The notes: generated by a model from the letters alone, not told the origin. A stretch of 64,000 nt of DNA from Isoetes taiwanensis (GCA_021234155.1 JAJEKV010000267.1:335489-399488); one strand, 5' to 3'; counted from the first letter of the stretch, positions 21,030-31,400 are shown. Program-made: numbers and translations.

Positions 21030-22549
21030 ATGTCAAACGGCAGTCGAGAAAGCTTGGGAACATTCCGGGCATGGTATGACCGATCGTCGAAGGAAGAAGT
21101 GAGTATCTACTGTCACACCCGAGATGAGTTCGCTCAATGACCGAAACCGGTAGACGCCACTGTAGTCTACAATAACTTCTGCCTAACGGTAGATATAATC
21201 TCTGAGGCCAACAAACACATTGACGTGTATGGTCAGTACATTCAGAGTTTCATGGCCGTGGCAGAAACTGAAGCGCGTCCTTCTCCCTCGACTGGGAATA
21301 TTGTATTGAGTCTAAAGTCCTTTTTGAAGCTTTTTCCCAAAGGTGACCAAGATAAGGTTCGAAGGTCGTTCAAGAGACTGCCAGCCGACTTATGTGAGAA
21401 GGACGGGAAGGATAATTTATATCCAGTTGACATCATGTTTGCTACTTACATGATATATACGGTTCCACCAACAGATAGGGAAGAACCACAGGTGAAGGCT
21501 ATTGCAGAACCTCACCACCAGAGGAGGTATTTGATGCGAGAGAAAGAGAAGGAACTGGTGGAAAAGCTCGACGAGGACGAGGATGAAGACGTAGACGAGC
21601 ATGAAGAGAATCTTGATAGATAGGGTGTCACGGAAGCCTTGCCAGTTAACATAGGAGGGAAGGACTATCTTCTTCTCCACGATATATCTTCCATTACTGG
21701 TTTGAGGGAAGATGAGGTCCTTGGACAAATCTATGCTTTCGTTGTTGGTCTAGACGACTTCATTGACTTCGAGCCGGAAGTGCCTAGGGACCTGCACGAT
21801 CTCTTAACCTATGATGGAACTTCAATAGCTCCTGAAAATGCTTTTGATAGAGTTCTGGAGATGGCAGAAATGGGCCTGAAGGAAGTCTCAGAAGTAAAGT
21901 TCGAGGCGAGTACATCAGAAGCTAAAAAAGATAGTGCAAAACAAGTATCAAAGAGCGAATCAAGCTCTTCAAGGTCGTCCATCATCATTTCTACCAAAGG
22001 GGTTATTGCATCTGATGAAGTGGAGGTAAGCTACCATAAGTTTGCTTATTTTGTTAAGTGCCTAAGAACGATTGTTTATTGCGCAGGAGATTTTTATGGA
22101 CGATTTTTGCGCCAGACATGACAGAGTTACCCTTGGCAGAGATGCAAGTATCGCCCACTATATGGGCTACCTTTATGAGGGAGAGATCGTTGTGTTCCAT
22201 TCTAAGTACAAAAGCCCATATGGACCGAAGAGGTCTTGAAACTCAAGGCCCTCTCGTTGATTGGTAATCACATCCCATTATCTCGCCAATTCTCGATCGA
22301 AAGTAGTGGTTTGTTAGGAGAGATATCGCCACGCATATTTTTGGTGGCTTTAGTATGTATTCTATGGCTGCCAAGAGTCGCATTGGCCTTGTCCCGGCGT
22401 GGATAAGGCTACAACCAATCGACTTGGGAAGAGAGGGAGCCCCTGCATTCCTCGCCTTATGTACCGTTAGATGTCGGTCTCATAGGAGTCCAATTGGACG
22501 AAGTCAAAGTGTCCGATGACTTACATGTTTCTAAGAAAATGAAGTTGTA
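21030..22549 (+). pseudogene. Unknown family F, copy 1 (FRxWY start, LDDFID motif), with one intron
   Basis: One frame is readable from ATG 21030 to about 22025 with two point stops (TGA 21138, TAG 21621). It gives TFRAWYDRSSKEE at the start, a middle ending in an acidic stretch (DEDEDEDVDEHEEN), then VNIGGKDYLLLHDISSITG and FVVGLDDFIDFEPEVPRDL, and a Ser/Lys-rich linker. A 61-base intron (22026-22086, GTAAGC...GCGCAG) leads to EIFMDDFCARHDRVTLGRD and MGYLYEGEIVVFHSKYKSPY. A frameshift follows at about 22230. A homologue lies at 39631-41049: compare GQEYWI/GKDYLL, LDDFID in both, and DGRIAVIHRQFSPWG/EGEIVVFHSKYKSPYG. Function unknown; I do not recognise a domain. Confidence 0.6.
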
Positions 22550-22650
22550 ACCATTGTCAATTAATGCAAAGACTTGTTTGAAATCTATTCTTGTTATATC
22601 GAACATAAACTTCAGTTTCATTTTAATTTGTTTTACGCTTCTATTTTACT

Positions 22651-22833
22651 TGCACCGTGGCCACGGTGCGAAAACCGTGTTGTCTGTGCTTACAACTAAC
22701 TAATATTCGCACCGTGGCCACGGTGCGAAAATGACTATTCCACATTCTGTGGGAAGGTCTATTTCGCACCGTCGCCACGGTGCGAGCGTTTTTGGAGTGT
22801 GCAATTTCGCACCGTGACTACACACACTGCGAA
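22651..22833. repeat. Intergenic palindromes, group 2
   Basis: Four copies in 180 bases: 22651-22675, 22707-22730 (a perfect 24-base palindrome, TTCGCACCGTGG plus its reverse complement), 22762-22785 and 22805-22833 (degenerate). They lie directly downstream of family F copy 1 and face the 3' end of the minus-strand gene at 23021. Confidence 0.9.
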
Positions 22834-23020
22834 GAGAATGCTTATCTGAATTTAGAATCTACATGTAAGGAAAATGGCCAAGAGCTTTCCAAATTGAAAA
22901 TGTGGGGTAAATAGATGGATCATATGTATCACTTATGATTACATACTTATAACTCATATAAGAGGCATAGCATATACTTAGAACTCATATAAGAGGCATA
23001 GCATACATGAATACAGAAGT

Positions 23021-23361
23021 TCATTCGTAATCGGGATCGTCATGAAAAGGTAGTTGAGTGATGCGATTAATCTCATAGACCTGACGCTCTGGAACCCTGC
23101 AAAGGTGGATAACAACACGATAAAACCCTCCGGAAGAACGATTTCGACCCTCTGCTACTCCTTCGGCCGAGGGGATCAAGGGGATACCCTCCGAGAACAT
23201 CTACAAAGATCATTATATGTCATAGTGCAAGTAATGGAGTCCATATCTTCGGGACGAGGAGGCAAGGTAGACCCCCTGTAATAAGAATAACCAGGCCAAG
23301 ACATAGGAAATGGATGCCTTCTTATATCGAACAAAATTATTGACATGCACTGTAGCAGCAT
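23021..23361 (-). pseudogene. Unknown family D, copy A (DSITC motif)
   Basis: One minus-strand frame, broken by a TGA and a TAG, reads MSIILFDIRRHPFPMSWPG, then PPRPEDMDSITCTMTYNDLC, and ends EGFYRVVIHLCRVPERQVYE with INRITQ. It is about 110 aa. Copy B at 23414-24289 has the same plan (DSITCKM, VIIHLIW, EHQMYMIEKITG). The two copies are adjacent and in the same orientation, so they arose by tandem duplication. Function unknown; the family is not recognised. Confidence 0.5.
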
Positions 23362-23413
23362 TATTGGTTATACATACGAGCATAATGTACAAAATACACA
23401 TGTATATAATGCA

Positions 23414-24289
23414 TTATACAACATATATACCTTCCGAAAGTATTGATTTAGGGGACTCTTCTGAGTCATTGTCATCAGAGCACCCATTAGGGATTTTTGA
23501 GGTTATAAAAGGTTTTCTAAGAATCTGCCGACTAAGCTATATGAACTACAAATCAGGAAAACAGAGGCGGTAATCCGGTTAAGAAAAGCTGTTATAACTA
23601 ACTCATGGATCACATTTTCTAGCATAACGTCGATAGAAAAGTCCAAATGATCTCGTTTAGTGTAATAGATAGATTCGTTGAGATCTTTCCAACCTTAGAT
23701 GCTTTGCACATATTTTAACCACTTATGATTGTCAAAACTCCAAAAATATAGTTTTTACCATTTTTTACTATCCTACGGGGCTAAAAGATATGCAAACCAC
23801 CCAAGGTTGGAAAGATCTCAATGAGATCTATCTATTGCACCAAACAAGAGCTCATTTAGACTTTTCTATCAACACTTATGCTAGAAAATGTGATCCGTTG
23901 AGTTAGTTATAACCGCTTTTGGGTGGACCGGATTACTGGTTCGTTCTCCGATTGGTAGTTCATATAGCTTAGTCGGCAGTTCTTAGAAGGCCCTTTTATA
24001 ACCTCAAAAAATCCCTAATGCCAGTGATCTTTTCTATCATGTACATTTGATGCTCTCTATTCCATATTAGGTGGATGATAACATCGAAGGGATTAGGATA
24101 ATAGCGAGGATTGAGAGCGGCAATGGTCATCCAGTCTTCCATGGGTATTTCTCGCTCGCGACACTGCTTGAAGTTTTCGTGATTCATCTTGCAGGTAATG
24201 GAATCACGTTCAGGACCAGAATGAGACCACATGGCTAGATGGAGGCCAATGTTCTTTTCGGCAATTTGATGTATATTTATACCCACCAA
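23414..24289 (-). pseudogene. Unknown family D, copy B, split by a foldback MITE
   Basis: From 24289 the frame reads NIHQIAEKNIGLHLAMWSHS, GPERDSITCKMNHENFKQC, EIPMEDWMTIAALNPRYYPN and IIHLIWNREHQMYMIEKITG. It then enters the MITE at about 24019. On the far side of the MITE the frame resumes with an acidic tail (CSDDNDSEESPKSILSEG) and stops at TAA 23414-23416. Apart from the MITE there is no stop, so this copy is better preserved than copy A. Function unknown. Confidence 0.5.
23486..24021. mobile_element. Foldback MITE of about 536 bp
   Basis: The left arm starts ATTAGGGATTTTTGAGGTTA and the right arm ends with its reverse complement. The inverted similarity runs inward through the whole length (for example CGACTAAGCTATATGAACTA versus TAGTTCATATAGCTTAGTCG) to a centre near 23755. 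No coding capacity. It interrupts family D copy B. No clear target duplication could be fixed. Confidence 0.85.
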
Positions 24290-24402
24290 AATTATTGATG
24301 GTATGTACCCACGAAAATTATTGATGGTATATACATAGAAATTATTGGATTATATACATACTTGTATGGTACTCGTATAATGGCATATATACCTGATTTC
24401 TC

Positions 24403-24411
24403 TTTAAATAG
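24403..24411 (+). promoter_or_regulatory. TATA box candidate and CT-rich leader
   Basis: TTTAAATAG is followed by 140 bases of CTTGTCTGCTCC-type pyrimidine-rich repeats (24420-24560) directly before family P copy 1. The same arrangement precedes copy 2. Confidence 0.5.
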
Positions 24412-24565
24412 GCATCTATGCCTTCATTGTCTTGTTTGCTCCTTGCCTCTTGTCTGCTTCTTGTCTGCTTCTTTGCCTCTTTCCCCCTCTTGTCCGCCTC
24501 TTGTCTGCTCCTTGCCTCTCTGTCTGCTCCACTAATTTCTTGTCTGCTCCACTAATTTCTTAACT

Positions 24566-25039
24566 TTGCAAGAACATCCTCGCTGGGCTGATCCGGAAAG
24601 CCTGCAAGCATGCGGCAGAAATACGTGCACTTTTGATGATTTTTTTTGCAACTTTTGGGAGCATCGATGGCGTCACGGTCCAACCACAGAGCTTGCAAGG
24701 CAGCTGAGCAACTTCATTATTGATCGCTATACTCGTCATCTCCCTCCATTGGAGGAGATCAATTCGAGTCAGGCAAAGTTACCTCTAAGTGCTTTGGGAC
24801 TTCTCGAACCCCCCTCAGATTTAGAAGATAGGCTAGAACAGTTGAAGGACATGCTTTTCCATGGTTTCATGGCCTACTCTCTGGATCGATGTCATAGCCT
24901 CTGGTCATTCCTACTAGTGAGAAGAATAGGGTTTATATCCTCATTGAACTTTACAACTTCCATTACAAATCTTTTGTGGATATTGGTAAGCTCCTATTCC
25001 GTTCCCTTGACTTCAACATCCCGTGTGGTTCTTGCCTAG
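24566..25039 (+). pseudogene. Unknown family P, copy 1 (RWADPESLQAC)
   Basis: An open frame of about 157 codons starts at TTG; the ATG seen at the equivalent place in copy 2 is missing. It reads EHPRWADPESLQACGRNTC, FFCNFWEHRWRHGPTTELAR, QLSNFIIDRYTRHLPPLEEI and LGLLEPPSDLEDRLEQLKDM, then becomes unlike copy 2 after about residue 115. Copy 2 at 25845 aligns throughout the first 115 residues (W-A-x-P-E-x-LQAC, HSPTKELAMELINFILERF, EPPPYLDEMLQQLRPLL). The loss of the start and of the C-terminus suggests decay. I do not recognise the family. It looks like a small helical protein. Confidence 0.5.
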
Positions 25040-25169
25040 ATTCCCCACCGGGATACAATTCCTTGGGATACACGTGACCTATGGCTACATAGCACACAAA
25101 GACATAATAGGTACATATCACGGTGAAAATACTCCATTGGAATATGTGTATAAACTGGTATAAAGATTT

Positions 25170-25262
25170 TCATAGAATTAAGTATATAAGCAAGTGATTT
25201 TCGTGTAATTAAGTAACATCTTCGTGTAATTAAGTGATTTTCGTGTAATTAAGTAATTAAGT
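25170..25262. repeat. Short tandem repeat (TTTCGTGTAATTAAGTRA)
   Basis: Four to five imperfect copies of a CGTGTAATTAAGT unit lie between the two family P genes. Confidence 0.7.
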
Positions 25263-25372
25263 AATATCTTCTACCATTTTCCTTGTATTTTTTCATGTGA
25301 TTGTTCTATTTGTGGTCATATTCGCAATCAGAGGTCTTGAAATAAATCGATTACAAATTATTAAAGAGCCTA

Positions 25373-25398
25373 TTTCGCACCGTGGCTACGGTGCGAAA
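25373..25398. repeat. Intergenic palindrome, group 3
   Basis: TTTCGCACCGTGG followed by CTACGGTGCGAAAG, with one mismatch at the centre, lies between family P copies 1 and 2. Confidence 0.85.
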
Positions 25399-25524
25399 GA
25401 TCCCGTTTTGTTACCACCACCGAATGGTATAATACTTCAGCATTATTGGTATTATTCTTCATCATTCTTGGTATTATACTTCAACAGTATTAGTATTATA
25501 CTTCAACATTATTGGATTCGTAGC

Positions 25525-25840
25525 TATAAATTCTTTCAGCTTGCTTTCACTTCTCACCTTTGTTCAACGTTTTCACCTTGCTTTCACTTCTTGGTCTTTG
25601 GTCTTCCTTGTTCCTTGCTACTTGATCTTGATGTTTGTTCTTCGCTACTTCATGTTCCTTGCTCTTGATCTTGCTACTTGATCTTGTTCCTTGCTTTCTT
25701 GCTCCATGATCTTCCTTCTTTTTTTATCTTCTTGCTCCTTGATCGTCCTTGATCCTTGCTTCTTGCTACTTGATCTTGATGCTCCTTGCTACTTAATCTT
25801 CGTGCTCCTTGTTCTTTGCTACTTGATCTTCGTGCTCTTT
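25525..25840 (+). promoter_or_regulatory. TATA box and pyrimidine-rich leader
   Basis: TATAAATT at 25525-25532 is followed by about 300 bases dominated by CTTGCTACTTGATCTTG-type repeats, up to the ATG of family P copy 2. Confidence 0.5.
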
Positions 25841-25844
25841 GCAA

Positions 25845-26324
25845 ATGATTGGACCGAATCCTCCCTGGGCCACTCCAGAAGGCCTGCAAGCATGCCCCAG
25901 ACATTCTGTGTGGCCTGAAACTGATAAGCTATTTGACCACTTCTTGGAGTGGAGGTTGCACCACAGTCCCACCAAGGAGCTTGCAATGGAGTTGATCAAT
26001 TTCATTCTGGAGCGATTTGATTGTGGTCATGAGCCACTGATGGAAATCAATCCATCTGAATGTTATAGGAGGCTTGCAATGAGGGGAATTCTTGAACCCC
26101 CTCCTTATCTGGACGAGATGCTACAGCAGTTGAGGCCTCTTCTTCGTGCTGGTTATTTAGCGCACTCTCTGGATCAATACATATCAGAGTTTATTCATGA
26201 AATTTGTAAGGGACAGATGTATGGCCTTATTAGGGCGTACTACAACGAGTACAATGGTTTTGTGGAGTTGGGTCCGCTCTTCTTCCGTGAGTATCATCAT
26301 GTGGAATTACTTTTTCTAATGTAG
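25845..26324 (+). CDS. Unknown family P, copy 2
   Basis: An uninterrupted frame of 159 codons runs from ATG 25845: MIGPNPPWATPEGLQACPR, WRLHHSPTKELAMELINFIL, then PSECYRRLAMRGILEPPPYL, LLRAGYLAHSLDQYISEFIH and GLIRAYYNEYNGFVELGPLF. It is the best-preserved gene of the block. The ATG is preferred over an upstream in-frame TTG because the leader repeat ends there. The protein is probably soluble and mostly helical, with no signal peptide. It is paired with copy 1 about 1.3 kb upstream, which shows tandem duplication. Family and function are not recognised. Palindromes follow at 26566-26690. Confidence 0.6.
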   Translation: MIGPNPPWATPEGLQACPRHSVWPETDKLFDHFLEWRLHHSPTKELAMELINFILERFDCGHEPLMEINPSECYRRLAMRGILEPPPYLDEMLQQLRPLLRAGYLAHSLDQYISEFIHEICKGQMYGLIRAYYNEYNGFVELGPLFFREYHHVELLFLM

Positions 26325-26565
26325 GTATCCCATATGGTGGGAAGAATCATTTTGGGATACGCGTGAGCTCGGTTTTCAGGTTTGTGAACTGCGTGGGTTA
26401 CCCCTCGCAGGGGAAGGGGAAGGGGTTAGAAACCTAGGGGAAGGTTACTTGGACATACTGCCGTTACTTGCCGTTCTCTAAATGTTCTCTAATATGTTAA
26501 TATATTCTCTAACATGTTAATATGCTCACTTTGATCTTGTGGTTCACCTTCTATGGAATAATTCA

Positions 26566-26690
26566 ATTTCGCACTACGCGTAAATTGCCGGCCTCACACA
26601 ACGGAATTAGAGGAATTTCGCACGGGCCACGGCGAAAATACCTGCCCTCACAAAGTAATTTATACCCATTTCGCACGTGGCAGCATTGCA
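26566..26690. repeat. Intergenic palindromes, group 4
   Basis: Three decayed members start at about 26566, 26616 (TTTCGCACGGGCCACGGCGAAA) and 26669. They lie between the convergent ends of family P copy 2 and the minus-strand histone-like gene. Confidence 0.7.
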
Positions 26691-26739
26691 TTGTAAGTAT
26701 ACATAGAGAATAGATACAATCAAAATACTTAGCAAGCAA

Positions 26740-27512
26740 ACAAAATATACAACAAAGATCGTTTCATTAATATAAAACACTTTACATGCCTCGAAGTAAT
26801 TTGTCAAGGCAATATCCTGCCTCATTATTGTCACTCTCTTGGAATGCACGGCACATTTCACACGGTCAAGAAGAACGACCATGTGATTCTCGTGACCTCG
26901 TCGCGAGCATCAATGACATCTCGGTGAATCGAGTCACCTCTTACGGCATTGGAAAAGCGTAACCAGCAAATGATTACCTTGCACCATCCCTCTTCATCTT
27001 ATCAGATATCTCTCACGAACCACCTCCTTACATATTCTAGCCATTGTGAGCTTGGGAAGCACCCACTCCACGTGGTTCTCGGAAGTGCCGGATTCAGCGC
27101 ATCCATCTTAACTTTGGATTAAGCGGCTGGCCCTTCTTATTCAACTTAGAGGGCCTTTGAGAGACTTGTTTCTTACGCGGTTTTGCTTAGGCTTAGTCTT
27201 CCTTTTCGTCCTTTGGATTCGGCGACTACGGGCTCCTCAACAGGAAACCACTCGCATCCGGTACTACGGTTTGTGCACCAAATCCGCAGTGCACCATTTT
27301 GCCTCTTGTAGAACGATATTTTCTTGATTTGGTACATCGCGGGGACACGGATAGGGGCACCCTCGTACATAACATTCGGGGTTCAAAAACTGCTGAACAG
27401 CAATAGGAACGTTCGGCGGGTACATCCTCATTCGAACAACAACAGGAACATTACGGATATGCACATCGATAGTCATCCTCATGGGGCTTAGCATTCTCAT
27501 TGTCGGCTCCAA
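26740..27512 (-). pseudogene. Histone H3-like gene 2, with unknown N-terminal region, frame-damaged
   Basis: The C-terminal part reads DRVKCAVHSKRVTIMRQDIA, which matches the alpha2-L2-alpha3 region of histone H3 (CAIHAKRVTIMPKDI in the cellular protein). Upstream, in shifted frames, come DVIDARDEVT (alpha2 start), LPKLTMARICKEVVRE (alpha1, compare LPFQRLVREI) and a basic tail KKQVSQRPSKLNKKGQPLNP. Further upstream lie another roughly 100 codons (VVVRMRMYPPNVPIAVQQFL, IKKISFYKRQNGALRIWCTN) that I do not recognise and that may belong to the same protein. At least three frameshifts and several stops are present. The fold is the DNA-wrapping histone fold. A virus-type or highly divergent H3 is more likely than a plant H3, which is almost invariant. 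Confidence 0.65.
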
Positions 27513-27599
27513 GCAAGTCCGGACCCGGGTTTATCTCCACCAATCCAACTTTTCGGCACTCTGAGGAAGTCAGGTTATGTAATCTATCTCATTAGCCAA

Positions 27600-28100
27600 T
27601 CATGAGAATGTGTTAGGAGTTGGCGTCAAAGAAGCCATCAACACGGCCACCACGAAAGGAATGGAGTGCCTCAAGCAAGTTGTCGACTCCATCGAAGGAA
27701 CAGACAACTTGCGGTTATGCGGTGCAACTACCACATCGGCGTAATCGGCGATGCAATCATCGAACACGGGAACTCCATGGCATACCGCCGCGAAGGTTCC
27801 TTCTCGACTAAATGGCCGAAGAGAACAGGTAAACACGCCTTGGCTCGGAAGGTATGTCTCTAAAAAATCTCCTGCGTCATTGGCAACATTCTCAACTACA
27901 AAGGCCTGGACCGCTTGATGGATGTTTTACGGCTCCAGGAAGGCGGTGCTCTGTTCTAGTTGTTAGAAGCACCGACATAGTTAGTGGCGCTTGGCCCATT
28001 TGTCTTCACCATGATGTGTGCGCCCGGGGCGGCGCCTTCTCTTTGTTCTTTGGTTGTTGGGATTGTTAGATCCGGCATTACCGCTAATACGTGCCATTGT
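27600..28100 (-). pseudogene. Unknown gene upstream of H3-like gene 2
   Basis: From ATG 28100 the minus strand reads MARISGNAGSNNPNNQRTKR and, after frame changes and two stops, FVVENVANDAGDFLETYLPS, GVFTCSLRPFSREGTFAAV and CHGVPVFDDCIADYADVVVA, ending at 27600. The first 30 residues are Asn-rich and basic; the rest looks globular. It could be a separate gene or the 5' part of the histone-like gene that follows on the same strand. Not recognised. Confidence 0.4.
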
Positions 28101-28263
28101 CTCTGAACTGTAATGCAACAAATGAGTGGACAAGATTGATAAATATGCAATGTAATGACTTACAACTAATATCAAAAGCGGCACAACATCGATAACAAAG
28201 ATAATTATATAAAGAGTACCGTTGCTACAGGTGTGAAAAGCGGCAAAAGATAGCCACGAAACC

Positions 28264-28404
28264 AAATGCCGCACCGCGGGGCACCGGGCGAATAGCGATT
28301 AATCTATAAGTAATTCCCAACTTCATTCGCACCGTGGCCATGGTGCGAACACTTGTCATTCATCAATTGAATACCAACTAAGTTCGCACCGTGCCCACGC
28401 TGCC
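28264..28404. repeat. Intergenic palindromes, group 5
   Basis: Three members: a decayed one at 28264-28295, a near-perfect one at 28325-28350 (ATTCGCACCGTGG / CCATGGTGCGAAC) and a half-decayed one at 28383-28404. They lie between the start of the 27600-28100 gene and the 3' end of the next minus-strand gene. Confidence 0.85.
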
Positions 28405-28489
28405 AACCTAACATATTTGAAACATTATAGTTGCACATCATGGTCAATAGTTATACATTAATATGAATTTATTCATACAATTGATTCCC

Positions 28490-31400
28490 CAGTATATCTT
28501 CTACCCCGCTCGATCCTTGTGGATCGCCACCGGCTTAACTTGTTCTGCTGCACTAGGCGACACCATATCACATTTCTTTTTTCCTGCTCAACTTTTCTCC
28601 TCAATATTCTAGCCAACGTCGTGTCTTGTTTAGCTTTATCTTTTTTTCTCTAGCTTGCGAGATAATCCTTCTATAGAACCATTGGCACATCTGTTGCAAT
28701 GAGTTACCACCACGAACCTCGATGTTGTGTGAACCTGAAAAAAGCATTCTTGGCTTGCTTATGTGACTTCTCCATTCCTGCGTATTCCATATTCCCAAGC
28801 TCCCTACTCTTTGGCAAACCACAAGCCATGGGCGTGAAGTATATGAATGTAATGTGTGACATTGCATTCTCCCCATCTTGTATAAAGCGACTTCGTGAAT
28901 TGATTCTTTGCTACTTTGAATTCATCTAACTTTCCACCCACCATTTTTCTTCTCGCCATCAAAGTTGCAGATTTGCTCATATTACGCCGCGCTTTAATTT
29001 TCTTTAGTTTTGCCCTCCCCGTGAAGTACGGTCATCTTACGCTACCAAAGAAGTCCTTATACCCCTCCCACTTTCCGGTTGGCAATGATCCATTCTTACG
29101 TAATTTAGTACAAGGCAGAAATCTTTTTCGCTTTCACCCCACCCATAGATGGTTTACAAGGGACCTTGCCTCCCTTCTTAGGATCTTGCAAGATTTTATA
29201 GTCACCACCATGAAGACCAAGATCGGAAAGCACGTTCTCAACATCTTTCATACACTTTTCTCGCTGATTGTGGAGACTTATTCCAAGCAAAAGAATGCTC
29301 ATGTACACCATCTTATCCACTATTAAGTAGAAAGGCATGGAGAGTGCAAATATGTACTCTCTTCACGAGGAATTGCAAGTCACGGGGATCAAAGTTTTGT
29401 CCTCCTTCTCCGCGTTGGTTCAGCATCACGGTCACATTCGAGTACTCATTCCCTTCCTCTTATCATCTACCTAGCATACAAAAGCGGTAAGGACATGCGT
29501 GGGTAGTCTTACCAGAACCATGTTTCATGTTATACATGCACTTGATGGTCTTTAGATCAGTGACCAAATGCCATTCAACCTCGTAATCTCCGTGGCCGGG
29601 AACACGAAGCTTCTCTCCGACTCCATGAGCAATAATAGTAGGAATAGGTGTCTGCTGAAAGACCCAATGAAGAACACCATGATTTTCTTCGGTGCTTGAA
29701 ATATCCCTATCCACCAAATATGGTCCTCCGATTGAGCGAGAGAACTTCCCTTCCTCATTATCGAATTTGACAACGCATACTGTTCATTAATGTCAAAGAA
29801 ACCCTCTCATACTTTTCACCTTTGATGGGTTCCATCTCATCCAACTTTATAGCAATTTGGAGTTTCCCTGCACATTCTTCCACTTTCATATCATAGAAGC
29901 GAACTAACAGAAGAAGCATTTTAGAGAGATCCATCCAACAATTATTCTTCTCATTAACACTAGAGTTGTCCCTTGATGAACCCAAATGGGTTCATTCGTA
30001 CACTTTTTTTGAAATTCTATTATGGCTCCGAGATAAAGAATTTGTCTACATACTCACAATATGTTGTCCTCCATGAGTGTACATATAAGGAAAAATTTAT
30101 GAAAAATATAGAAAGCTTCTATTACCAAACATAATGTGGAGCCAAATGCAAAGGGGTCAAGTTTATTCTCAAAGTCTTTAACATTTCTCATATTATTTTG
30201 CAAATATGATTTTTTCTAGGAATTCTAATTCTTCCATCTTGTAATTCATGATATGAGAAATCTATCACAAGAAGAATTAGAAAAATCTATGGTAGAATTT
30301 TCGAGAAATAATTCCTTAAAGTTTGAAGTTCAAAAGCTCTTTATAGACCCAGTTAGGTCCTCCGAGGGTCAAAATTTTGAAAATTCATAGTACTACTCCA
30401 CTTTTTGAAAAAATGAAATCCATTTAGCAAGACGTGTAGTACTTAGTATCTATTTCCATTAAAAATAATAATTCCTTCATATTCTTATTCTATTTCAAAT
30501 GTCATGGATATAAAATGGTGCCTGGATGTACGTTTTTTGAAATTCCTTAGGGACCTGACTGGGTCTCTCAAGGATTGAAACTATGATTTGCTCATTGATA
30601 CATCAAATTTTTATGAAATCGCATGAAATTTGACAAATGAGTAGCATTTATAGGCTACGTTCATAGAAAATTAATGTCATCTTGAAATTTGTATTATATG
30701 TTGAGTGTCATGAGATTATATCATATCATCGAAACCATTGAATTGAGTGTATTTCAAGATGTGATTGTGCCAAACTTGTGAAGAATTTTATTTTGCCATT
30801 GAATATGGTGGTACAAGTTCGAATTAATCTTACAATTCAGGTGTTCACATTTACAATCTCATAAGTATCACGAAGAACTAGTCCCTAATATGGAGAAGGG
30901 ATTGAGGGACCCATACGGGTTGATGAACCCAAACAGTCCCCGAGACAACTCTAGTGTTAAGAACAAATAGATCATTTCGGAGCCACCCTTCTTCTTACTT
31001 TTCCCCTGATTAGTGATCCCAAGTGCACGGATGTGGTGATCGGTACATCTCTCCCAAATGTTAGGTGTACTTTTGCATTCCTCTTTGTTCCGCTTTGCTC
31101 GACATAACCGAAGTCTTGGCAAGTATGGTCTTCGTAATACCCATTTGCTTGATACCATCCCGCAAACATCTAAAGAGAGCAATGTAAGCTTGTCAATCGA
31201 TACCCACATTGTCACATAATTCTTGCATGTTATCAGCACTTTGACTCTTTCCCAATTCAAGTAAGCACTTTTCAAAGAGCGACTTTTCTCAAATGGTTAG
31301 CTCGGGAAGCTTCAACATATCTATAACATCATCTTTAGTTACAAGCTTTTTCAACAAACTAGCCATATTACAAGGTTTTCTCTTCTTCTTTTCAGCCATA

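Noticed and set aside
29504-29540. ATP-binding P-loop in KHGSGKTTH
   Set aside because: The GxxxxGK[ST] pattern is incomplete and no preceding beta-strand or later Walker B motif is visible; a metal-binding H-x-C-P segment follows instead.
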